From NCBI GenBank assembly GCA_023430625.1, contig JAEZAA010000046.1, positions 1 through 19,072 of the forward strand: a stretch of DNA of 19,072 bases, read 5' to 3'. The DNA is from Pseudomonadota bacterium. GTDB lineage: Bacteria > Pseudomonadota > Gammaproteobacteria > Pseudomonadales > Oleiphilaceae. Numbering within the stretch: position 1 is the stretch's first letter; each line of letters begins with the position of its first letter. The notes beneath the pieces are model-generated. The model made no database searches, was not told the DNA's origin, and worked only from the letters and a program-made list of their open reading frames with translations. The position numbers and the translations under genes are program-made. This document shows, piece after piece, positions 6,560 through 13,704 of this stretch.

Positions 6560-7186
6560 ATGCAAACGCAGCCATCCACTGCTCCACACTCACCATCGCG
6601 CCGAGACTTCATGAAGCTCGGCGTCATCAGCACAGTTGCCGCAGCCGGACTGGGCACCGCGGGTCTTGGCGGCATCGCAGGCCCAGCCCGCGCCGATGCA
6701 ACGCCAGGCGCGGGCTTTCGCTTTTTCACCCCCGAGGATGTCACCCTGCTTAGCGCGCTGGTTCCGGCCATTATGGCGGGCGCACTGCCCGAGGGGCCTG
6801 TCGCGCGGACCGAGGAAATCGACTCACTGATCCGTGACCTGGATGTCGGCCTTTATAACATCGGCGAGGCCAATCGAAACGAAGTGCGCAAACTGTTCGA
6901 CCTGCTGACATTCGCTCCGACACGCATTCTCGCCGCCGGCATGTGGAGCAGTTGGGACAAGGCCGACGCCAAGCGCGCCGATCACTTCCTGACAGGCTGG
7001 CGCCAGAGCTGGATCAGCCAGTTCAACAATGGCTATGCCGCACTGGTCAAGATCATCGTGATGGCCGAGTATGGCCGCCCGGGCAACTGGAGCCGCTCCG
7101 GCTACGCCGGGCCGCCCGCCTATGCCCTGGAAGCCCTGCCCCAGTTCCGCGCTACCGCCTCAGCCTCGCAGGAGACATCCGCATGA
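6560..7186 (+). CDS. Tat-signal small subunit of a GMC dehydrogenase (gluconate 2-dehydrogenase subunit 3-like)
   Basis: This 208-residue protein has a twin-arginine signal, SRRDFMKLG, then a hydrophobic Ala/Gly stretch and a likely cleavage site after GPARA. The mature part starts FFTPEDVTLLSALVPAIM, typical of the gamma subunit (subunit 3) of membrane gluconate and FAD-glucose dehydrogenases. That subunit chaperones the catalytic subunit and carries it through the Tat pathway. The ATG at 6560 is chosen because GAAGAG stands just upstream and the Tat motif follows at once; the frame is open further upstream only through the end of the dehydrogenase. Its stop overlaps the next start (ATGA), which implies translational coupling to the GMC gene. 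Confidence 0.85.
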   Translation: MQTQPSTAPHSPSRRDFMKLGVISTVAAAGLGTAGLGGIAGPARADATPGAGFRFFTPEDVTLLSALVPAIMAGALPEGPVARTEEIDSLIRDLDVGLYNIGEANRNEVRKLFDLLTFAPTRILAAGMWSSWDKADAKRADHFLTGWRQSWISQFNNGYAALVKIIVMAEYGRPGNWSRSGYAGPPAYALEALPQFRATASASQETSA

Positions 7187-8790
7187 GCATTCGCGACATT
7201 ATTGCCGAAGGCCTGGCCGGCGGCTGGTCCGCCATCGATGCGGCCACTGCCGACCTGCAGCCTGTCTATGAAGCCGACGTGGTGGTGATTGGGACCGGTG
7301 CCGGTGGCGGCACCACTGCCGAGACTCTGACCCAGGCTGGCCTCAAGGTCATCATGGTGGAAGAAGGCACCCTACCCACCCTGCGCGACTTCAAGATGGA
7401 CGAGCTCAGCGCCTACCCCTTGCTGTATCAGGAGTCCATGAGCCGGACCACCCTGGACGGCGCCATCGCCATCATGCAGGGCCGCATCGTGGGCGGCTCC
7501 ACCACGGTCAACTGGACCTCCAGTTTCCGCACCCCCAAGGAGACCCTGCAGCACTGGACCGAGGTTCACAAGCTCAAGGGCTTCACCCCCGACGCCATGC
7601 AGCCCTGGTTCGAGGATCGGGAAAAGCGCCTGAATATCACTCCCTGGCTGGTGCCGCCCAACACCAACAACGCCCTGCTCGCCCGCGGCTGTGAAAAACT
7701 GGGCTGGCATGCGGCCGTCATTCCCCGCAACGTGGTCGGCTGCTGGAACCTGGGCTACTGCGGCATGGGCTGCCCCGCCAATGCCAAGCAATCCATGCTG
7801 GTGACGACCGTGCCGAGCGCATTGGACCGGGGCGCGCAGCTGTTCTACAACCTGCGCGCCCAGCGTTTCCACTTCAAGCAGGACCGGATCGACGCGCTGG
7901 AATGCTGGGCCGTGGATCCCGCCAGCACCGATCCCAACGGTCGCAAGGTCACCCTGAAGGCCCCCCACTTTGTGCTGGCGGGCAGCGCCATCGGTAGCCC
8001 CGGACTGCTGCTGCGCTCGCAAGCACCGGACCCTTATGCTCGTCTTGGCAAGAGAACCTTCCTGCACCCGGTCAACATCTCCCTGGCCACCATGGATGAA
8101 GCCGTCGATCCCTATCACGGCGCGCCCCAGTCGATCTACTCGGACGAGTTCGTCTGGAAGTACGGCGTCAGCGGTAGCAAGATGGGCTTTAAGCTGGAAG
8201 TTCCGCCCCTGCACCCGGGACTGGCCGCCAGCGTCCTCAGCCTCCACGGCAAGGAGCTGACCGAGACCATGGCGAACCTGCCTCGTCTCCACGCCACCCT
8301 CGCCCTGATGCGCGATGGCTTTCATGACGAAAGTGTCGGCGGACAAGTTGTTCTGCGGGAAAACGGGACGCCGGCGCTGGAGTACGAGGTCACCGATTAT
8401 CTGTGGGAAGGATTACGCGACGCCTACCTGCGCATGGCCGAAGCCCAATTTGCCGCCGGCGCCAAGAAAGTCCGCCTGCTGCACCTGGACGCCGGCGAAT
8501 ACCGGAGCTGGCCGGAGGCACAGGCCGCGATTCGCGAGCTCAAGATGGCCAAGTACCGGACTCGTCTGTTCACTGCCCACCAGATGGGTGGCTGCGCCAT
8601 GGGCGAAGACCCCCGAACCTCGGTGGTCAACAGCCTGGGCGAGCACCACCAGATCGCCAACCTCAACATCATCGATGCCTCGACCTTCCCCACCAGCATC
8701 GGTGCAAACCCGCAGCTGAGCATCTATGCCATGGCCGCCATGCAGGCCAGCCGGCTTGCCAAGCGCCTGAAGGCCTCGGCGGCGGCCTGA
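7183..8790 (+). CDS. GMC-family FAD dehydrogenase/oxidoreductase
   Basis: This 535-residue flavoprotein has the FAD-binding loop GTGAGGG (residues 37-43) and the GMC signature GRIVGGSTTVNW (about 100-111). Catalytic His466 lies in TAHQMGGCAMG and Asn509 in IGANPQLSIYAMA. The segment C187-WNLGY-C193-GMG-C197 has the same spacing as the [3Fe-4S]-binding cysteines of the bacterial FAD-glucose dehydrogenase alpha subunit (recalled as C212, C218, C222). The enzyme probably passes electrons to an acceptor other than oxygen. It has no signal peptide, so export would depend on the Tat-signal partner encoded just upstream. The ATG at 7183 overlaps that gene's stop and has AGGAG at 7170-7174. The alcohol or sugar substrate is unknown; with an aldehyde dehydrogenase in the operon, an alcohol is favoured. 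Confidence 0.92.
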   Translation: MSIRDIIAEGLAGGWSAIDAATADLQPVYEADVVVIGTGAGGGTTAETLTQAGLKVIMVEEGTLPTLRDFKMDELSAYPLLYQESMSRTTLDGAIAIMQGRIVGGSTTVNWTSSFRTPKETLQHWTEVHKLKGFTPDAMQPWFEDREKRLNITPWLVPPNTNNALLARGCEKLGWHAAVIPRNVVGCWNLGYCGMGCPANAKQSMLVTTVPSALDRGAQLFYNLRAQRFHFKQDRIDALECWAVDPASTDPNGRKVTLKAPHFVLAGSAIGSPGLLLRSQAPDPYARLGKRTFLHPVNISLATMDEAVDPYHGAPQSIYSDEFVWKYGVSGSKMGFKLEVPPLHPGLAASVLSLHGKELTETMANLPRLHATLALMRDGFHDESVGGQVVLRENGTPALEYEVTDYLWEGLRDAYLRMAEAQFAAGAKKVRLLHLDAGEYRSWPEAQAAIRELKMAKYRTRLFTAHQMGGCAMGEDPRTSVVNSLGEHHQIANLNIIDASTFPTSIGANPQLSIYAMAAMQASRLAKRLKASAAA

Positions 8791-8824
8791 GCCACTGGCC
8801 CAGCCCGAAAGGCTGACGGGCAAA

Positions 8825-8850
8825 CGGGGCCGTGCATTGAGCCGGCCCCG
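8825..8850. other. GC-rich hairpin downstream of the GMC gene
   Basis: CGGGGCC (8825-8831) and GGCCCCG (8844-8850) pair across a 12-nt loop, 35 bases past the GMC stop. There is no T run after it, so it is at best a weak or factor-assisted terminator of the operon. It overlaps the possible coaD promoter. Confidence 0.35.
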
Positions 8851-8866
8851 GCACTTAGCTTAAGAT
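8837..8866 (+). promoter_or_regulatory. Possible coaD promoter
   Basis: TTGAGC (8837-8842) and TAAGAT (8861-8866) are separated by 18 bases. The -10 would place the start of transcription about 55 bases before the coaD ATG. The boxes are moderate matches to sigma-70 and the call rests on position alone. Confidence 0.35.
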
Positions 8867-8928
8867 GAGCGGCTTACGGCGGCCGCCCAGGCGTCCGCCA
8901 CCCGCTTGCCCGCACTACAGGAAGCCGT

Positions 8929-9408
8929 ATGAATACCGTCGTCTATCCCGGCACCTTCGACCCCATCACCCATGGCCACACGGATCTGGTTCAACGTGCC
9001 GCCAAGCTGTTCGATAAGGTTATTGTGGGCGTTGCCGCCAACCCCAAGAAGAATCCCCTGCTGTCGCTTGAGCGTCGCGTGGAGCTGACGCGCCAGGTTC
9101 TGGCTCATCTTCCCAATGTGGAAGTGGTCGGGTTCAGCAATCTGCTGGCCGAGTTCGTGCGCGAACATCAGGGCAATATCATCCTGCGCGGCCTGCGCGC
9201 CGTGTCCGACTTCGAATACGAGTTCCAGCTGGCCGACATGAACCGCAAGCTGGCGCCCGGCATCGAAAGCCTGTTTTTGACTCCCACCAATCATCTGTCA
9301 TTTGTCTCCTCGACCCTGATCCGGGAAATCGCAGCACTACGGGGCAACATCACGGAATTTGTGGATCCGGTGGTGGCGCAAGCGCTCAAGGAGCATTTCG
9401 GCTACTGA
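8929..9408 (+). CDS. coaD: Phosphopantetheine adenylyltransferase
   Basis: CoaD transfers AMP from ATP to 4'-phosphopantetheine, the fourth step of coenzyme A synthesis, in the cytosol. The 159-residue length is standard. The nucleotidyltransferase motif PGTFDPITHGHTDL is at the N-terminus (TxGH-type as THGH). LRGLRAVSDFEYEFQLADMNRKL and the C-terminal LSFVSSTLIREIAALRGNITEFV are CoaD signatures. The ATG at 8929 is preceded by CAGGAAGCC. The ferredoxin gene follows, as it does in many gammaproteobacteria. Confidence 0.98.
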   Translation: MNTVVYPGTFDPITHGHTDLVQRAAKLFDKVIVGVAANPKKNPLLSLERRVELTRQVLAHLPNVEVVGFSNLLAEFVREHQGNIILRGLRAVSDFEYEFQLADMNRKLAPGIESLFLTPTNHLSFVSSTLIREIAALRGNITEFVDPVVAQALKEHFGY

Positions 9409-9468
9409 TTCAGCGCGGGAAAGGCGGCATAATAGAGCGCCCGCCCACGCATTTTCCGAGGTAAAACC

Positions 9469-9717
9469 ATGGCGTTGATGATTACCGACGACTGCATCAA
9501 TTGTGATGTCTGCGAGCCGGAGTGCCCGAACGAGGCCATTTCCCCGGGCGCCGAGATCTATATCATTGATCCCAACAAGTGCACTGAATGTGTCGGCCAC
9601 TACGATGAGCCCCAGTGTCAGCAGGTCTGCCCCGTGGACTGCATCCCGCTGGATCCAGCGCACGTTGAAACCGACGACGAGTTGATGGCGAAGTACCACC
9701 GCCTGACCGGCAAATAA
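9469..9717 (+). CDS. 2[4Fe-4S] ferredoxin, YfhL/FdxI type
   Basis: This 82-residue cytosolic electron carrier has cluster motifs C9-IN-C12-DV-C15-EPE-C19-P and C38-TE-C41-VGHYDEPQ-C50-QQV-C54-P, with an extra C58. The eight residues between C41 and C50 and the acidic C-terminal tail mark the Allochromatium/Pseudomonas FdxI group, also called YfhL-like, rather than clostridial ferredoxins. Redox partners are unknown. The ATG at 9469 follows GAGGTAAAACC. A CATAAT 33 to 38 bases before the start could be a -10 box, but its -35 is weak. It lies 60 bases after coaD. Confidence 0.95.
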   Translation: MALMITDDCINCDVCEPECPNEAISPGAEIYIIDPNKCTECVGHYDEPQCQQVCPVDCIPLDPAHVETDDELMAKYHRLTGK

Positions 9718-9757
9718 GCTGACCGCCAAACCGATCACTAGCCAATAAAGGGTCCTC

Positions 9758-11473
9758 ATGGATCAGGAACGGACGCCGCACACACAGATCACCTTCCCGC
9801 CAGCCCATCTTTTTCGCGCCCTGCTGCTCAGCCTGTTCGGCCTGCTGTGCCTGACCGGCTGTGCAACCCAGCCGCCTTCCAGCGCCGCCATCGCCAGCGC
9901 CCACCCCCTGGCGACCCAAGCGGGTTTGCGGGTCCTGGACGAGGGCGGTAATGCCTTCGATGCCGCCGTGGCCACCGCCGCCGTGCTGTCGGTGGTCGAG
10001 CCGTACAGCGCCGGCATGGGCGGCGGCGGCTTCTGGCTGCTGCATGACGCCCGCAACAAGCGCTGGACGGTGGTCGATGCGCGGGAAATGGCGCCCCTCG
10101 CCGCCAGCCATGACATGTACCTGGATGCGGACGGCAATCCCCGCGCCGGTCGCCCATCCGTGGACGGCCCCTTGGCTGCGGCAATTCCCGGCCAGCCCGC
10201 CGCCTTCGCCCACATTGTCGAACGCTACGGCAAGCTGTCCCTGTCCACGGTCCTGCGGGACGCGGTTCGCCTGGCGCGGGAAGGCTTCCGCATCGGCCCA
10301 ACCTACGAGCGCCTGGCCCGCCAGCGCCAGGACAGCCTGCTGCGCTACCCCGCCAGCCGCAATCTGTTTCTGGATCAGGGACAAGCGCCACGCAGTGGCA
10401 GCATGCTGGAACAACCCCAACTGGCGCGAACGCTGCACCTGCTGGGACTGAAAGGCCATCAAGGGTTTTATAGCGGCGAAATCGCCGAACAACTGGTGCG
10501 AGACGTCCGAGAGGCCGGCGGTATCTGGAGCCTTGAGGACCTGGCGCAATATCGGGTGATCGAACGGGAACCGCTGGAAGCCCGCCTCCCGGGCGACGTG
10601 CGGGTCCTGACCGTGCCCCCGCCCTCCTCCGGCGGCGTCGCCCTCCTGCAAATGCTGGGCATGCTGCATGAATTTGACTGGCGCCAGATGGACCCGGTCA
10701 GCCGCAAGCATCTGATCGTGGAAGTCATGAAGCTCGCCTACCGCGACCGCGCCACGTACCTGGGCGACCCGGATTTTGTCGAGGTTCCACTGGAACGTCT
10801 GCTGGCACCAGACTACATCGACGAGCTGGCCGGCCAAATCAGCCTTGAGCGGGCACTCGCGGTACCCGCCGCCAACGAACCCGCCCCCGCATCCTTCCAT
10901 ACGACGCATCTGTCGGTGGTGGACCGGGACGGCAACATGGTCTCGGCGACCCTCAGCATCAACCTGGCCTTCGGCTCGGCCTTTACGTCGGGGCAAACCG
11001 GTGTGCTGCTCAACAACGAGATGGACGATTTCGTGCTTAAACCGGGTGTGCCCAACAGCTATGGTCTGGTGGGCAACGAGCAGAACACCATTGCGCCCGG
11101 CAAGCGCCCCCTGTCGAGCATGACCCCCACCATCATTGAAACGCCCAAGTACATTGGTGTGCTAGGCACACCCGGTGGCAGTCGCATCATTTCCATGGTG
11201 CTGCTGGGCAGCCTGGACCTGCTGGAAGAAAACCCGCCGGAATCCTGGGTGTCCCTGCCCCGGTTTCATCACCAGTACCTGCCGAACGAGGTGGCCTTCG
11301 AGCCCGGTGCGCTCTCCACCGGCGAGCAAACCGTACTGCGAGCGCTGGGACATGAGTTGCGCGAACTGGATCGAACCTACGGCAACATGCAGGCCATCCG
11401 CCTCCATCGCAAAAGCGGCACGCTGGAAGCTGCCAGTGACCCGCGCGGAGAAGGTCAGGCGATCAGTCGTTAA
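9758..11473 (+). CDS. ggt: Gamma-glutamyltransferase, lipoprotein form
   Basis: This Ntn-hydrolase enzyme transfers or hydrolyses the gamma-glutamyl group of glutathione and related compounds. Family landmarks are LRVLDEGGNAFDAAVA, the autoprocessing site and nucleophile Thr382 in TTHLSVVDRDGNMVSATLSIN (cleavage before Thr382 makes the two subunits), PLSSMTPTI, and GTPGGSR (the oxyanion and substrate loop). The 571-residue length is normal. The N-terminus has a hydrophobic stretch ending LLCLTGC; the lipobox LTGC gives a lipid-anchored Cys35 instead of a free periplasmic protein. The start at 9758 is the only sensible ATG before the signal peptide. The gene lies 40 bases after the ferredoxin gene and converges with the lipoprotein gene downstream. 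Confidence 0.93.
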   Translation: MDQERTPHTQITFPPAHLFRALLLSLFGLLCLTGCATQPPSSAAIASAHPLATQAGLRVLDEGGNAFDAAVATAAVLSVVEPYSAGMGGGGFWLLHDARNKRWTVVDAREMAPLAASHDMYLDADGNPRAGRPSVDGPLAAAIPGQPAAFAHIVERYGKLSLSTVLRDAVRLAREGFRIGPTYERLARQRQDSLLRYPASRNLFLDQGQAPRSGSMLEQPQLARTLHLLGLKGHQGFYSGEIAEQLVRDVREAGGIWSLEDLAQYRVIEREPLEARLPGDVRVLTVPPPSSGGVALLQMLGMLHEFDWRQMDPVSRKHLIVEVMKLAYRDRATYLGDPDFVEVPLERLLAPDYIDELAGQISLERALAVPAANEPAPASFHTTHLSVVDRDGNMVSATLSINLAFGSAFTSGQTGVLLNNEMDDFVLKPGVPNSYGLVGNEQNTIAPGKRPLSSMTPTIIETPKYIGVLGTPGGSRIISMVLLGSLDLLEENPPESWVSLPRFHHQYLPNEVAFEPGALSTGEQTVLRALGHELRELDRTYGNMQAIRLHRKSGTLEAASDPRGEGQAISR

Positions 11474-11497
11474 GTGAGATGAGGTATTGAAGCAGAC

Positions 11498-11525
11498 CAT
11501 CCTCTCCCGCAGGCGGGAGAGGATG
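11498..11525. terminator. Perfect 13-bp hairpin between convergent genes
   Basis: CATCCTCTCCCGC (11498-11510) and GCGGGAGAGGATG (11513-11525) are exact reverse complements two bases apart. The hairpin lies midway between the ggt stop and the stop of the convergent lipoprotein gene. There is no T run on either side, so it is not a classic intrinsic terminator. The CCTCTCCCGC/GCGGGAGAGG core resembles dispersed palindromes common between convergent genes in proteobacteria, and it may act as a terminator or RNA 3'-end stabiliser. Confidence 0.55.
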
Positions 11526-11538
11526 TCAGACCGTGGCG

Positions 11539-13503
11539 TTACCGCGACACGACTTCAGACAGGCGCCGGAACTCGTGGAAGATATACATCACCGTATTCT
11601 TCTCGTCACAGTTGAAGGTGCCAGATTTATACAATTGCACCGATTGATAAAGTAACTGACCATTCGTCTGGTAGCTGGAGACCAGGCAGTAATCGGTGTA
11701 TTGATCCTCTGTGAAATTAACGAGCACGGACTCCCGTCTCACATTTGCGCCGTTCCCTCGAAACTGGACAGTAGCCGTGGCGTCCGTGACGTCAGCAGCC
11801 GAACTGCCATAGTAAATCGTGTAAGTACCGCCGGTCCCGGACTGGAACTCGTATTTCTGACGACGCTCCACCACATCAGATCCGGCATTCTTCAGAAGGT
11901 AGTTCAGGATCCGGGGCGTTTCCTGTGCTACCTCCAGAGTCATCGTCAAATTGCGTTCGGGTTGCGTCAGCAGGGCAACCAGTGAGTCGTTCCCCAGAAA
12001 ACGCTCGGCCGTCACAGTGACGGGCGCCTCCCCATGTTTTGCCAGGGGCGCGCTCAACCAGATACCTTCTGGCACCTGGATTGGATCCGCGCCGGTCAGA
12101 TGGGTCAGGGTCTTGCTCCAGGTTTCATCTACCGTGCCGTCGGCCTTGCCCTCGGGACCGGTTGCGTCGACGGCGAGACTGACTGCCTGCGTCTTGGTGG
12201 CCTCATCCAGGTCTCCATAGGTGACCTCCACCTGGATATCCTGCGAATAGGGGTCGAGCACCGGCTTCGGCGCAAATTCCCAGTTCGGCGGGAACAGGGC
12301 TTCCAACTGGATCGGATACCCCACCAGCAAATCATGGCGCCACAGGTGCAAATCACCCGCCACGCTTACATCGACGATGCGGCCCTCGATGTCATAACTG
12401 TAAGTCTGCACCTGGGCCAGATTGGGCAATACCTGCTCAAACGGTAAATGCTGGAGGCTGACGGCCAAAGCGGTCGACGCATTGGCATAGGAGGCCTTGT
12501 TTACATAGATGCGCTTGCGATACAAACGCAGGGGATCCTCTATCGACGTGCTCAGGTCGATGGACTCGATATCCGCCAGGGTCAGGTTGCGATAGGCGTC
12601 CGCCGTCGGATTCTCGCCTGCAGCCCGATCCACGGCGCCGATCACCCAGCGGCCCTGATTCACCAGCGCGCGACCCAGCGCATCCAGCTTCGTCTGCACG
12701 GCACGGGCCAATATCGCGTCCTGGGCGTCCTCATCCAAGTCTTCGTCGCCTTTGGTCCTGGTGACCAGTTCTGGCGTGGCTTCTTCCTCGAATGCGGCCA
12801 AGCCGCCGTTAGCGGCAATGTAGTCCTGCAGGGCCCGCACCAGGGCCTGCGCGTAACGGTGCATGCGGGGGTCCTGGGGCGTCAGGTAATCTACCCACAA
12901 GTTGCGGGCCAGCCCCAGCTTGTTGCGCACACTGTTATGATCCAGTTCCAGGTTCGTGCGCAGCTGTGCCTCGGTCGGCAGCGTGTATTCGTCGTAGGCG
13001 AGTTTGGCCGCGTCAAAGTTCGCCTGATCGCGCTCCAGCTTGAGCAAGGTGGTAAAAGGCGTGACCAGCGGATAAACCTCCTGGGGGATGGCAGGCATGG
13101 CCAGGAAGAAGGAACGGTCCAGCGCAACGCCCTGATCCTCGTCAATGGTTTCCCCGGCAAGCGCATGCATCATCAACGGATAGGCCCGGGGGCGCGTGAT
13201 CTCAGCCGCTTCCAGTGCTTCTTTCGAAAAGGTGAAGCGACCCTGGGCACCGGTGCGGGTCGAGGGTTCGAGTGGGACGCCCTCCGCATCCACATCGAGG
13301 CGGCGGTTGTTGTTGACGTCAATCCACACCAGCGCATTGCTCAGGTAGCCATCCAGCACCTGGCCGCTATAACTGTCGGGAAAAGGGGCAGCATAATCGG
13401 GGCGGACAGGATCGCGCCCGGAACGACCTTCATCGCCGCTGCATCCTGCCAGCGCCGCCAGGCTGAAGGTGGCCATGGCCACATAGATTTTGCTCAACTG
13501 CAT
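11539..13503 (-). CDS. Large lipoprotein of unknown function
   Basis: This 654-residue protein was not recognised beyond its general class. The N-terminus is a lipoprotein signal: MQLSK, a hydrophobic stretch, then LAGC with Cys21; Ser at +2 favours the outer membrane. Residues about 44-100 (SYSGQVLDGYLSNALVWIDVNNNRRLDVDAEG, then GAQGRFTF) look like a carboxypeptidase-regulatory/Cna-B-like beta domain with a Ca-binding-like DxNxNxxxD loop. It is often found at the front of surface proteins in marine gammaproteobacteria. The middle is helical and acidic (AFEEEATPELVTRTKGDEDLDEDAQD). The C-terminal third is beta-rich, with two late cysteines (YCLVSSY, FNCDEKN). ATG 13503 is preferred over frame-mates at 13518 and 13554 because AGGT lies upstream and the signal peptide then has normal length. 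It is transcribed alone and converges on ggt. Confidence 0.85.
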   Translation of the reverse strand: MQLSKIYVAMATFSLAALAGCSGDEGRSGRDPVRPDYAAPFPDSYSGQVLDGYLSNALVWIDVNNNRRLDVDAEGVPLEPSTRTGAQGRFTFSKEALEAAEITRPRAYPLMMHALAGETIDEDQGVALDRSFFLAMPAIPQEVYPLVTPFTTLLKLERDQANFDAAKLAYDEYTLPTEAQLRTNLELDHNSVRNKLGLARNLWVDYLTPQDPRMHRYAQALVRALQDYIAANGGLAAFEEEATPELVTRTKGDEDLDEDAQDAILARAVQTKLDALGRALVNQGRWVIGAVDRAAGENPTADAYRNLTLADIESIDLSTSIEDPLRLYRKRIYVNKASYANASTALAVSLQHLPFEQVLPNLAQVQTYSYDIEGRIVDVSVAGDLHLWRHDLLVGYPIQLEALFPPNWEFAPKPVLDPYSQDIQVEVTYGDLDEATKTQAVSLAVDATGPEGKADGTVDETWSKTLTHLTGADPIQVPEGIWLSAPLAKHGEAPVTVTAERFLGNDSLVALLTQPERNLTMTLEVAQETPRILNYLLKNAGSDVVERRQKYEFQSGTGGTYTIYYGSSAADVTDATATVQFRGNGANVRRESVLVNFTEDQYTDYCLVSSYQTNGQLLYQSVQLYKSGTFNCDEKNTVMYIFHEFRRLSEVVSR

Positions 13504-13704
13504 CGTCAATACCTGCATATGTCCGGTCCGGCGCGTCAGGCCCGCCCGCAACAAAGTGTCGGAAGTCTTGTGCTACACCCGAGCGTTCGCCGAGGCAGCC
13601 TGTGGCCCGGCCTCGGGACGACTCAAAGACAAGAAGTTGGAGGGATTCTATCAGCTAGGCCGGAGCGGAAGTGGTACCTGGCTCACAGTTGGTACGCCAG
13701 TGCC

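Noticed and set aside
6943..7182. N-terminal extension of the GMC protein by 80 residues
   Set aside because: It would lie inside the Tat-subunit gene in another frame; the ATG at 7183 has a good ribosome site and gives the family's normal N-terminus.
9563..10996. A 477-codon minus-strand open frame opposite ggt and the ferredoxin gene
   Set aside because: Shadow of ggt, which has complete catalytic motifs; composition typical of antisense frames.
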